This document shows, piece after piece, positions 1 to 8,810 of a stretch of DNA of 64,000 nt. This DNA comes from Leeuwenhoekiella polynyae (GTDB taxonomy: Bacteria > Bacteroidota > Bacteroidia > Flavobacteriales > Flavobacteriaceae): assembly GCF_042683665.1 (NCBI RefSeq), contig NZ_JBHUOO010000025.1; one strand, 5' to 3'. The position numbers and the translations under genes were made by a program. A model generated the notes under the pieces. The model was not told the origin of the DNA. It was given only the letters and a program-made list of their open reading frames with translations, and made no database searches. Position 1 is the first letter of the stretch. Each line of letters begins with the position of its first letter.

Positions 1-33
1 GGCATAATCCTAAATCAGTTCCTGACGATCTAT

Positions 34-67
34 GAAAAAAGGGTCAGACTTTAAACAAGTCAAACCC
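34..67 (-). terminator. Probable intrinsic terminator of the HD-PycTM gene
   Basis: Read on the minus strand, an 11-bp stem (one mismatch, one G:T pair) formed by plus positions 57-67 and 41-51 is followed by a run of T (plus A tract 34-40). It lies about 70 bases beyond the stop codon of the minus-strand gene ending at 137. Positions 1-136 hold no other supportable feature. Confidence 0.6.
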
Positions 68-136
68 CTGTTATTTTTAACTTACACAGTTAATAGGATA
101 GTGTCTATTATTTCAAGGCTTTTTTATTTCTGATAA

Positions 137-1342
137 TTACATCATCCAGAATGCGATGATAAAACTTATTACCGAGATGATTATTCCTACCATAAAAACG
201 GTGTAGGTTTTTCTAAGCAGCATGTATTTTTTGTTCAGAACAACACCTAAAAGGTATAAATCTTTAGTAAGTGCTTCATAGATATAATCTTTATCGTAGA
301 TGATCTCGTTAATAGCCCACTGATATTGATCGTATTTCATTTTGTGAAAATTTCCAAAGAATAAAATATTCACTTGTTTTTTCTTCACTTGCTCTCTTGT
401 AAACTCTCCGGAAGTTACATTGGGACGCGTAGAAAGTATAGACATAATTATTGAAGCTACACTAAATATAACCAGTACAAGAGTGGGTATCAATAAGTGG
501 CGGTTACTAGGTGCATCTAACTTAGGAATCATATTAGATAATGCTAGCGAAATAATAATAGCATTTACTGAAAGTAAGATGTTTGCCTTTGTATCTGCAA
601 TATCACTTAATTTGATGTGGTTTCTTAAAGTTGTACGATATAACGTTTGTACCCCGCGATCCGGACTTTCATCTTTAAATTTGGCCTTAAGTTTGGCTTT
701 AACTTCTTCCTTGCGGTATTTTTTCTTCTTTTTCTTTTCTTTTTTCAATAGAGAAATAAGGTTCTCATCCTTTTGGTTTTTCCAGTTTCTGGCAGCATAA
801 TCAGTATAGAATTTATGCTTATGAGTAAACATCTGAATGTTTTCTTCACGCCATTCTGCTGGAGTAAACTTTTTAGTTTCTGTTAAGAGTAATTCTTGTC
901 TTAAAAACTCACTAGTTTGAGCATAATATTCTTTAGCAAAATGGGAATTGTCAGCATCTTTTAAGATGCGCTCTAATTCATTCTGAGGTTCCTCACCCAT
1001 TTTTGTTGATGCGATAAGTTCAACAACAAGTTGTTGTGTTTCGGCGTCAACATTCTCTTTTTCCATGTAATTTTTAGCAATCTCAATACTAGCTTCTTCA
1101 TGACCGTCTCGAGTCTTGGTATAACCCGTGTCATGCATCCATGCAGCAAGAATTAAAGCATCTTTCTGTTTAACATTAATTTGAGAATTTTCGGCTATTT
1201 CTTTAGTACTTTTAACAACTCTTACGGTATGATTGTAATTGTGATATAGATAACTGTTAGGAAGTTTTTCCTTAAAAAGTTCTAGAACAAATTGATCTGC
1301 TTTTGAAAAAGTATCCTTTATTTTTTCTGCTGTTTCAGCCAT
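137..1342 (-). CDS. HD-domain protein with C-terminal Pycsar-effector (PycTM/DUF5706-like) membrane module
   Basis: Residues 1-190 form an HD phosphohydrolase domain: H38, the H70-D71 doublet, H81 and D129/D131 are the expected metal ligands. A very basic linker (about 200-224, KEKKKKKKYRK) follows. The C-terminal half starts with the DUF5706 hallmark ADTKANILL (250-258) and has membrane spans near 253-272, 283-303 and 380-401. This C-terminal family contains the membrane effectors of Pycsar anti-phage systems, which respond to cyclic pyrimidine nucleotides. HD-fused versions are common in Bacteroidetes. No nucleotide cyclase lies beside it here, so a defence role is not shown; the HD domain might degrade a nucleotide signal. 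It is divergent from the phosphoesterase gene, 57 bp away. Domain calls are firm, function is inferred. Confidence 0.85.
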   Translation of the reverse strand: MAETAEKIKDTFSKADQFVLELFKEKLPNSYLYHNYNHTVRVVKSTKEIAENSQINVKQKDALILAAWMHDTGYTKTRDGHEEASIEIAKNYMEKENVDAETQQLVVELIASTKMGEEPQNELERILKDADNSHFAKEYYAQTSEFLRQELLLTETKKFTPAEWREENIQMFTHKHKFYTDYAARNWKNQKDENLISLLKKEKKKKKKYRKEEVKAKLKAKFKDESPDRGVQTLYRTTLRNHIKLSDIADTKANILLSVNAIIISLALSNMIPKLDAPSNRHLLIPTLVLVIFSVASIIMSILSTRPNVTSGEFTREQVKKKQVNILFFGNFHKMKYDQYQWAINEIIYDKDYIYEALTKDLYLLGVVLNKKYMLLRKTYTVFMVGIIISVISFIIAFWMM

Positions 1343-1399
1343 AAAATTTGGTTATTAAAGTAAGGGAAAGTACGAAAAAGAATTCCCAAAATTATTTTC

Positions 1400-4300
1400 A
1401 TGATAAAAAATAACATACTTCTAACACTTGTAATCTGCTTGTTTTTCTCGGCTTGCGCCACTTATACTTCCAGATACAAAGAAGATGTTGAACAAGGGAT
1501 TTATCCATCAGCAAAAAAAATAGATCGTACTTTTTATTTACTAGGTGACGCCGGTAATTCTGAAATGGGCGAAAGCACTGAGGGGATTAAATTATTTAAG
1601 AAGTTTTTAGATAAAGCAAATGATAAATCATTTGCTATTTTTTTAGGGGATAATATCTATCCTGTAGGGATGCCGCCCGAAGGAACAGAAGAGCGACCGC
1701 TTGCTCAACACAGGATTGATGCACAGGTTGAAACTTTTGAAAAATATAGAGGAACCCCCATATTTATTCCCGGAAATCATGATTGGTATAGTAATCATTT
1801 ACACGGTTTAAATAGAGAAGAAGAATATTTGAAAAGAGTAACCGGTTTAGAAGATGTTTTTCTTCCTAAAGATGGTTGTCCATTAGTGAGTTATGATGTT
1901 AACGAGTCGGTACATATGATTCTTTTAGATACACAATGGTATTTAGAAGATTGGGATAAAAGCCCGGAGATTAACGATAAATGCGATAATATTAAAGATC
2001 GGGAGAAATTTTTTATTGAGCTTGAAAATGAAATTAAGAAAAATCAGCATAAGACCCTAGTGATAGCTATGCACCACCCCATGTACACAAACGGAGTGCA
2101 CGGTGGTAAGTTTGCTTTAGACAAACATTTATATCCTTCTCAACAGAAAATTCCTGTACCCATTTTAGGCTCTCTAGTAACTCAGATTAGAACACAGGGC
2201 GGAGTCTCAAAACAAGATCGTTTTAATGAGAAATACAATGAGTTAATGAAGCGTTTGCGTGTTTTAGCTCAGGGACATAATAAAATTATTTTTACTTCTG
2301 GCCACGAACATGGCTTGCAGTACATTGAGCACGATGAGGTTAGACAGATCGTTTCAGGTTCAGGTTCTAAATCATCTTATGCGTATTTAGGTAATGATGG
2401 TTTATTTAGTTCAGATTATGAAGGCTTTGCTCAATTAGATGTTTTTAAAGATGGTTCTTCTTGGGTTCGTTACTACGGAACTAATCAAGAAACCGGGGAA
2501 CCTGAGTTATTTTTTCAAAAAGAAATATATGGGCCTGATAAGGTAGAAGACTATTCTCATTTGCCGACAGATTTTCCTACCACGGTGAAAACTTCGGTTT
2601 ATTCCATAGAAGAAACAGAGCGGTCAGACTTTTTTGAAAGAGTGTGGGGCGAGCATTACCGCGAAGTTTATGGTAAAAAAGTGACAGCTCCTGTAGCTTT
2701 ACTAGATACACTATATGGAGGTCTTGAAGTTGTGCGACCAGGTGGTGGCCATCAGACCGTTTCTCTACGACTTAAAGATAAAACCGGTAGAGAATACAAT
2801 ATGCGAGCGCTACGTAAAAGTGCGGTTCAGTTTTTACAAAAAGTTATTTTAAAAGAAAATGCTGATGCAGAAGAGGATTTAAAAAATACAATACCAGAAT
2901 CTCTGATTCAGGATTTTTATACATCTGCACATCCTTACGGAGCTTTTGCAGTCCCGCGTTTGAGCAATGCTGCACAGGTTTTACATACAACGCCTAGATT
3001 ATATTTTGTGCCAAAACAACCTGTTTTAGGTTTGTACAATGAAGATTATGGCGATCAACTTTATATGATCGTTGAGCGACCGGCTAAGGAGTACAGTGGG
3101 GAGACGTTTAATTATCCGGATGATATTGAGAGTACAGATGATATTCTTAGCAAATTGCGCAGTGATGAGTCTAATGTGGTAGACGAGCCTACTTATATAC
3201 GTGCCCGTATGTTTGATATGCTTATAGGAGATTGGGATAGACATAATGACCAGTGGCGTTGGGCAGAATTTAAAACTACAGATGGTAAAGATGTATTTGT
3301 ACCCATTCCTAGAGATCGTGATCAGGTATTTACCAATTTTGATGGAGCTATTCTAGATGTTGCCCGCACTTTATTTGGTATGGCAAAACAGTTTCAGGTT
3401 TATGATAAGAATCTGGATGATATGAAATGGTTTAATAATGCAGGCATCAAGCTTGATCGTGCTTTGGCACAGCAGTCGGGAAAAGAAGTCTGGTTAGCCC
3501 AGGCAGAGTACATAAAAGAGCATGTTACCGATGAGGTTATAGAAGAAGCTTTCAAAGATCTTCCACCCGAGGTTAGTAATGGTCAATCTATACAGGATAT
3601 AAAGGAGAATTTAAAAGGGCGGCGTGATAACTTAGTCAATATAGCAGAGTCATTTTATGATTATCTGGTACAGCTACAAATGGTTGTGGGTACAGATAAA
3701 GATGATTATTTTGAGATAACTCGTGGAAACAATCAGACAACTATAAAGGCCTGGCGAATAAAAGATGGAGAGAAGGCAGATTTGATACACGATCGTACTT
3801 ATTTTTCTGATGAAACTAAGCAGATTTGGATTTATGGTCTTGATGACGATGATGTTTTTGAGGTAAAAGGAGAAGGAAACAACCCAATTTTTACCCGAAT
3901 AATCGGTGGGCAGAATAATGATATTTACCGTATTAAAAGTGGGAGAAAGATTAAAGTTTATGATCATGAGAGTTTACCCAATACTATAGAAGAAAAGGGA
4001 AAGGCAAATTTTAGGCTTACTGATGTATATGATTACAATACCTATGATTATCAGAAACAATTTTTACGCTCTAATGTATTAACTCCAGCATTTGGTTATA
4101 ATCCAGATAATGGTATAAGTCTGGGACTTTCTGATGTATACACTGTACAAGGCTTTAAACAGAATCCTTTTTCGCAGCAGCATCGTTTTAGTGTGCTGTA
4201 TTATTTTGCAACAAGTGGTCTTGATTTTTCATATAAAGGAGAGTTTGCGGGTATTATGAATGATTGGAACCTAGTTTTATCGGGTAGATACACTACACCT

Positions 4301-5107
4301 AATCATGCAAGAAACTTCTTTGGCTATGGGAACGAGTCAACCAATAATGATGAAGAATTGGGAATGAATTTTAATCGGGTTCGTTTGAGCCGTATGGAAG
4401 CTTCTATAGGGCTTTTACGTAATTCTGATTATGGTAGTACATTTTCAGTAAAGGGGGAGTTTGAAGGGATTGAAGTGGCAGATAACTATCTTAGATATAT
4501 TGATATTGTAGATATTATAGAGCAAGACAAGCGTAAGTATTTTGCAACATTAGATGCTACGTATGAATATCACAGTAAAGATAATACGCTAGCTCCCACA
4601 CGAGGGATGGATTTTATACTTAACGGTGGGTTTACAAATAGTATTACCGAAACAGGTAGACGTTTTGTGTACTTGAATCCAAGTATTGGTTTTTACAATG
4701 CGATAAGTACAAATAGAAAACTGGTGCTTAAGACTTCTGCGAGTAGTCAGTTTAGATTTGGTGATAATACTGAATTTTATCAGGCTGCAACGTTGGGGCA
4801 ACGTAATGGATTACGCGGTTATCGTTTTGACCGTTTTACCGGTGAGCGAGCTTTTGCAACTTCAGGTGATTTAAGGTATGCTTTCAACACATTTAAAACA
4901 GGGTTTTTACCGCTGCAGATTGGAGTTTTTGGAGGTTATGATTTAGGTAGAGTTTGGTCAGATTTTGATAACAATTCAGAAAAATGGCATGACTCATACG
5001 GTATAGGTTTTTGGGTTAATAGTACAGATGCGTTGAGCGGTACATTTAACCTTTTTAAATCTAGTGAAGGCTACCGCGTTTCATTTGGATTTGGTTTTAA
5101 TTTTTAA
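1400..5107 (+). CDS. Lipoprotein fusion: metallophosphoesterase + kinase-like middle + Omp85/surface-antigen barrel
   Basis: A 1235-residue envelope protein. The signal peptide ends in a lipobox FSAC, with C19 as the lipidated cysteine. Residues 45-390 carry calcineurin-like phosphoesterase motifs: GDAG (49-52), GDN (83-85), GNHDW (125-129), MHHP near 220 and GHEHG near 300. The middle (about 440-800) contains GDWDRHNDQW near 610 and IPRDRDQ near 635, resembling the catalytic loop and metal-binding Asp of atypical (PI-kinase, Fam20 or CotH type) kinases. From about 895 to the end it reads as an outer-membrane beta-barrel of the bacterial surface antigen (Omp85) family, ending in Phe. Phosphoesterase-barrel fusions are known in Bacteroidetes; the substrate is unknown. 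The kinase resemblance is my inference. The acetyltransferase-nitrilase gene follows 32 bp downstream. Confidence 0.85.
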   Translation: MIKNNILLTLVICLFFSACATYTSRYKEDVEQGIYPSAKKIDRTFYLLGDAGNSEMGESTEGIKLFKKFLDKANDKSFAIFLGDNIYPVGMPPEGTEERPLAQHRIDAQVETFEKYRGTPIFIPGNHDWYSNHLHGLNREEEYLKRVTGLEDVFLPKDGCPLVSYDVNESVHMILLDTQWYLEDWDKSPEINDKCDNIKDREKFFIELENEIKKNQHKTLVIAMHHPMYTNGVHGGKFALDKHLYPSQQKIPVPILGSLVTQIRTQGGVSKQDRFNEKYNELMKRLRVLAQGHNKIIFTSGHEHGLQYIEHDEVRQIVSGSGSKSSYAYLGNDGLFSSDYEGFAQLDVFKDGSSWVRYYGTNQETGEPELFFQKEIYGPDKVEDYSHLPTDFPTTVKTSVYSIEETERSDFFERVWGEHYREVYGKKVTAPVALLDTLYGGLEVVRPGGGHQTVSLRLKDKTGREYNMRALRKSAVQFLQKVILKENADAEEDLKNTIPESLIQDFYTSAHPYGAFAVPRLSNAAQVLHTTPRLYFVPKQPVLGLYNEDYGDQLYMIVERPAKEYSGETFNYPDDIESTDDILSKLRSDESNVVDEPTYIRARMFDMLIGDWDRHNDQWRWAEFKTTDGKDVFVPIPRDRDQVFTNFDGAILDVARTLFGMAKQFQVYDKNLDDMKWFNNAGIKLDRALAQQSGKEVWLAQAEYIKEHVTDEVIEEAFKDLPPEVSNGQSIQDIKENLKGRRDNLVNIAESFYDYLVQLQMVVGTDKDDYFEITRGNNQTTIKAWRIKDGEKADLIHDRTYFSDETKQIWIYGLDDDDVFEVKGEGNNPIFTRIIGGQNNDIYRIKSGRKIKVYDHESLPNTIEEKGKANFRLTDVYDYNTYDYQKQFLRSNVLTPAFGYNPDNGISLGLSDVYTVQGFKQNPFSQQHRFSVLYYFATSGLDFSYKGEFAGIMNDWNLVLSGRYTTPNHARNFFGYGNESTNNDEELGMNFNRVRLSRMEASIGLLRNSDYGSTFSVKGEFEGIEVADNYLRYIDIVDIIEQDKRKYFATLDATYEYHSKDNTLAPTRGMDFILNGGFTNSITETGRRFVYLNPSIGFYNAISTNRKLVLKTSASSQFRFGDNTEFYQAATLGQRNGLRGYRFDRFTGERAFATSGDLRYAFNTFKTGFLPLQIGVFGGYDLGRVWSDFDNNSEKWHDSYGIGFWVNSTDALSGTFNLFKSSEGYRVSFGFGFNF

Positions 5108-5139
5108 GATTAATTTTTTCGTCGTTAGGGAATTTATAT

Positions 5140-6711
5140 ATGAAAGAAATAGACAATATTGATAATACAGAGGGTTTAGAGAAGCGCGAACGCGTAGATA
5201 CAATCAATTTAGAGTATCTCAAAGTTAAAGACTATGAGGAGCTCAAAGAGATCATGATTGCTGTGTATCCTAATATTACAGATCCATACTGGAAGAAAAA
5301 AGACATTCAAAAACTGATATCGATTTTCCCCGAAGGTCAGGTCGTGGTAAAAGTTAATGGTGAGATTGCCGGCTGTGCGCTATCAATCATTGTAGATTAT
5401 GATAAGTTTACAGATACGCATACCTACATGCAAATTACAGGTGACGAGACTTTTAGTACGCACACACCTAAAGGAAATGTACTTTATGGAATAGAGATAT
5501 TTATTTCGCAACAATACCGTGGGATGCGTATAGGTCGTCGTTTATATGATTACCGTAAAGAATTGTGCGAAAACCTCAATCTGGAGCGTATTGTTTTTGG
5601 TGGAAGATTGCCCAATTATCATCAGCATGCAGACGAACTTTCTCCTAAGGCTTATATTGAAAAAGTAAGGGCACGTGAGATTAACGATCCGGTTCTTGAT
5701 TTTCAACTGAGTAATGATTTTCACGTAAAGCGAATCATCACAAATTATCTGGAGGGAGATAAGCAGTCTAAAGATTATGCGGCACTTCTGGAATGGGATA
5801 ATATTTACTATCAGAAACCTGCAAAAAAACCGAATGCAATCAAAACGGTGGTGCGTTTAGGTTTGGTGCAATGGCAGATGCGAACGTATAAGAACCTTGA
5901 AGAGCTTATAGAACAAGCAGAGTATTTTATAGATACCATTTCGGGTTATCGCTCAGATTTTGCTTTGTTCCCAGAGTTTTTCAATGCGCCGCTTATGGCT
6001 GCATACAATCACCTTTCTGAACCTGATGCTATACGGGAACTTGCGAAATATACTGAGCGTATAAGAGATCGTTTCTCTGAGCTTTCCGTAAGTTATAACA
6101 TCAATATTATAACAGGGAGTATGCCCTATATTGAAGACGGAACGCTTTATAATGTTGGCTTTTTATGTAAACGTGACGGAACAATAGAGAAGTTTTATAA
6201 ATTACATGTAACTCCAGATGAGGCAAAAGCCTGGGGAATGAGTGGTGGAGAAGTGCTAAAAACTTTTAATACTGATTGTGGTAAAATAGGAATTCTTATT
6301 TGTTATGATGTAGAATTCCCAGAACTGGGACGTTTGCTCGCAGATGAGGGTATGGATATTCTTTTTGTTCCCTTCCTAACTGACACCCAAAATGGCTATA
6401 GCCGTGTGCGTCATTGTGCACAGGCACGAGCGATTGAAAACGAATGTTACGTGGCGATTGCTGGTAGTGTGGGTAATATTCCTAAAGTGCATAATATGGA
6501 TATGCAATTTGCCCAAAGTATGGTTTTAACACCTTGTGATTTTCAGTTTCCTACAAACGGGGTGAAGGCTGAAGCTACGCCGAATGCCGAGATGATTCTT
6601 GTAGCAGACGTTGATCTTGACCTCTTAAAAGAACTGAATCAGTTTGGTAGTGTTCACAATCTCGTAGATCGTAGAAAAGATTTATTTCAGTTAAAATGGA
6701 AGAAAAAATAA
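5140..6711 (+). CDS. Bifunctional GNAT N-acetyltransferase / carbon-nitrogen hydrolase (nitrilase family)
   Basis: Residues 1-225 are a GNAT acetyltransferase with the acetyl-CoA loop QQYRGMRIGRRL near 127-138. Residues 228-523 are a nitrilase-superfamily amidohydrolase with the complete triad: E279 in FPEFF, K354 in FYKLH and C388 in LICYD. The two-domain architecture is widespread in Bacteroidetes. The natural substrate is not established; an amide or acyl-amine is likely. The protein has no signal peptide and should be cytoplasmic. It probably shares a transcript with the phosphoesterase gene upstream. Its stop lies 5 bp from the end of the convergent pentapeptide-repeat gene. Confidence 0.9.
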   Translation: MKEIDNIDNTEGLEKRERVDTINLEYLKVKDYEELKEIMIAVYPNITDPYWKKKDIQKLISIFPEGQVVVKVNGEIAGCALSIIVDYDKFTDTHTYMQITGDETFSTHTPKGNVLYGIEIFISQQYRGMRIGRRLYDYRKELCENLNLERIVFGGRLPNYHQHADELSPKAYIEKVRAREINDPVLDFQLSNDFHVKRIITNYLEGDKQSKDYAALLEWDNIYYQKPAKKPNAIKTVVRLGLVQWQMRTYKNLEELIEQAEYFIDTISGYRSDFALFPEFFNAPLMAAYNHLSEPDAIRELAKYTERIRDRFSELSVSYNINIITGSMPYIEDGTLYNVGFLCKRDGTIEKFYKLHVTPDEAKAWGMSGGEVLKTFNTDCGKIGILICYDVEFPELGRLLADEGMDILFVPFLTDTQNGYSRVRHCAQARAIENECYVAIAGSVGNIPKVHNMDMQFAQSMVLTPCDFQFPTNGVKAEATPNAEMILVADVDLDLLKELNQFGSVHNLVDRRKDLFQLKWKKK

Positions 6712-6716
6712 TGTTT

Positions 6717-7859
6717 TTAATTTTTAATTGGCAATAATTGATAGTTATCATCATCAATTTCTACTACTTCAAAGGTTGAAAACAGCCAGTCGCTTTGCTC
6801 TTTGTTCAACTGTTCTATAACATCTCGTTCAAAAGTCCTATTCACACGGGCATTTGTAAGGTCTGTATCTAGAATTTTAGACTTTAAGAAGCTCGCATTT
6901 CTCAAATCTGCCATTTTTAAATTTGCTTTTTGCAAATTGGCATAATCTAAGATCGCATTCTGAAGTTTTGCCGATTCAAGATTAGCATTATTGAAGCTCG
7001 TATAGGTCAGATTTGTATTAGCTAAGTCAGTATTACTAAAGTTTGCATTTTCAAAATCGGTGCCGTTAAAGTTTGAATTTCTTAAATCAGCGTAAGAAAG
7101 ATCAATGTTCAAAAGGTCATAACCTTTAAGTGAAATGTTTCTCAATTCTGCATAGGTAAAGTCCAAGCGCTCAATTAGTTTTCCGTTAGTACGGGTTCTT
7201 GTGGTGCTGTTGAGGTTTACTCCTGTTTCTAGAAGAGAAATTAAAAGATAGCCCCGTTCTGGGCTAGTAACGTGAGCTATAAGACTGTCGTTCTCGAGGT
7301 ATTTGTAGGGTTTCAGCATTTTGCTCAAAGCAATAAGTCTTCCTGCAGTGGCGTCGTCTATTTTGTTTTGAGAACTGCCGGCAACATCATTACTTATTTC
7401 TTTCAGCATATTATCCATTATCAAAAGGGTCTGACCGCGACGATCTGCTTCTTGTAAATAGGTTTGCTGATCCAGACGTGTATTTTGTTGCTGAAACATT
7501 TTGCTCTGACCAGTAATTAATGTATTCTGTTTGGCGAGATAATAGGTCTGAAAAATTAATAAGATAGAAGGTAGAACAGCTGTTAGAATCAGTAAAAATC
7601 CCACACGTGTAAGCCTTATTATAATACTGCTCAGTAACTCTGAAATGGTTTCTCTAGATACGCGTTGTTGTTGCGCCATTTCATCTAAAAAACGCTCAAT
7701 GCTTTTTTTAAGTTGAGCACCTAAAATCATACCTGAAGAGCGTTTTAAAAAAGTCCAACCCAGTTTGCGGCGCTGTTTCTTTTTAGATTCTTGCTTGTCG
7801 AGTTTAGCTCTTAGCTTCTCATTTTCGGCTTCAAGTTCAGAAAGACGTTCTTCGATCAT
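6717..7859 (-). CDS. Membrane-anchored pentapeptide-repeat protein with N-terminal coiled coil
   Basis: Residues 1-28 are a charged coiled coil, followed by a basic stretch, an amphipathic region and one clear membrane span near 88-112 (LLILTAVLPSILLIF). A second coiled or linker region precedes a right-handed pentapeptide-repeat solenoid at about 230-345, with A(D/N)LxN-type units such as ANFSN, TDLAN and ANLKM. Such helices are usually scaffolds and have no catalytic residues. The C-terminal 40 residues are acidic and lack repeats. No partner gene is evident. Function unknown. Confidence 0.75.
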   Translation of the reverse strand: MIEERLSELEAENEKLRAKLDKQESKKKQRRKLGWTFLKRSSGMILGAQLKKSIERFLDEMAQQQRVSRETISELLSSIIIRLTRVGFLLILTAVLPSILLIFQTYYLAKQNTLITGQSKMFQQQNTRLDQQTYLQEADRRGQTLLIMDNMLKEISNDVAGSSQNKIDDATAGRLIALSKMLKPYKYLENDSLIAHVTSPERGYLLISLLETGVNLNSTTRTRTNGKLIERLDFTYAELRNISLKGYDLLNIDLSYADLRNSNFNGTDFENANFSNTDLANTNLTYTSFNNANLESAKLQNAILDYANLQKANLKMADLRNASFLKSKILDTDLTNARVNRTFERDVIEQLNKEQSDWLFSTFEVVEIDDDNYQLLPIKN

Positions 7860-7924
7860 ATATTTAAAGTCTGGTACTGATTAAAAATACTATAAACGAA
7901 CAGTTTTTAAGAATGTTGTCGAGC

Positions 7925-8806
7925 CTATTTAAGGTGTGTTTTTCCTGTAAGAGAATATTCATATAAATTTCCGCCGGTCTGAGCCCTGCGTTCATCTACT
8001 ATGTATAGGGTAGAGTCATTTTTAAAAGCGATCCCTTCTTTTGGGGAGGTGTAGTTAAGATCGAATGTCTCAATTTTTCCAGAGAAAAAGTTTTCCCCTT
8101 TAAATTCTGAGAGCATCAGTATCTTATCTGAAGTGAGTAGTGCAATTCTATCGCCTTTTGGAGATAGAGCAACACCTGTAACTGCACATGTGTTTAGATT
8201 ATCGCATACAACATATTGATCAATAAGTTGTGCCTGATAATTACCGGGACGCGCCGGAAGTTTGTATATTTTAGTTGTTCCGTCAAAATTCCGGCTTCTG
8301 TTACGGGTAAACATATATAAGCTGCCCTCTTTATACAACAAAGCCTCTATGTCGAAATTAAGATTGTTTAAATCTGGCGGGTAATCTTTTTGGTCTGAAA
8401 GTGTAAATGTAATACGTTTGGCGTGTAAGGTATCTGAAGTGGCTGCAAGGCTTGCGAAATTTTCAATGATATAAATAAATTGATCTTCGCGCTCATTTTC
8501 ATTATTTCCCGTATCAGAAATGTAAAGCGTGCCATTTGGATCAGTTGTAAGATCCTCCCAATCTTCATTAGGTGCATTACTAATTACGATTTCCCGCTGA
8601 ATATTGCCGTTACTATCTAATCCATAGATATAATTCGGATTTCCGTGATCTGCAGCGGTGTAGATTAAGGTATCATTTTCAAAAACTGCTAAGCCAGAAA
8701 CTTCTGCGAGGTTACGAGCTAAGCCACCTTTTTTATCGAGATTGCCATAATCCTGACAACTGAAAATAGAGAGAATTATAATGAAATAAAAGGCGGTTTT
8801 AAACAT
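7925..8806 (-). CDS. Predicted lipoprotein, beta-propeller-like
   Basis: I place the start at 8806 (MFKTAFYF) because it begins a typical lipoprotein signal ending in SIFSCQD. The longer reading to 8848 adds 14 residues that overlap the mscS gene and would bury the signal peptide. The mature 293-residue protein has repeated strand-rich segments (VFENDTLIYTAADHG, DLTTDPNGTLYISDTGN, GVALSPKGDRIALLT), as in six-bladed propeller or SdiA-regulated-like proteins. It is likely surface or periplasm exposed. The specific function is not recognisable. It lies four bases downstream of mscS, so co-transcription is likely. Confidence 0.7.
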   Translation of the reverse strand: MFKTAFYFIIILSIFSCQDYGNLDKKGGLARNLAEVSGLAVFENDTLIYTAADHGNPNYIYGLDSNGNIQREIVISNAPNEDWEDLTTDPNGTLYISDTGNNENEREDQFIYIIENFASLAATSDTLHAKRITFTLSDQKDYPPDLNNLNFDIEALLYKEGSLYMFTRNRSRNFDGTTKIYKLPARPGNYQAQLIDQYVVCDNLNTCAVTGVALSPKGDRIALLTSDKILMLSEFKGENFFSGKIETFDLNYTSPKEGIAFKNDSTLYIVDERRAQTGGNLYEYSLTGKTHLK

Positions 8807-8810
8807 AAGA

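Noticed and set aside
420..800. 126-codon plus-strand ORF
   Set aside because: It runs antisense through the HD-PycTM gene and has no family features; its amino-acid content reflects the lysine-rich complement.
137..5107. A two-gene Pycsar-like operon with the phosphoesterase as partner
   Set aside because: The genes are divergent, the neighbour is an outer-membrane lipoprotein, and it has no cyclase domain.
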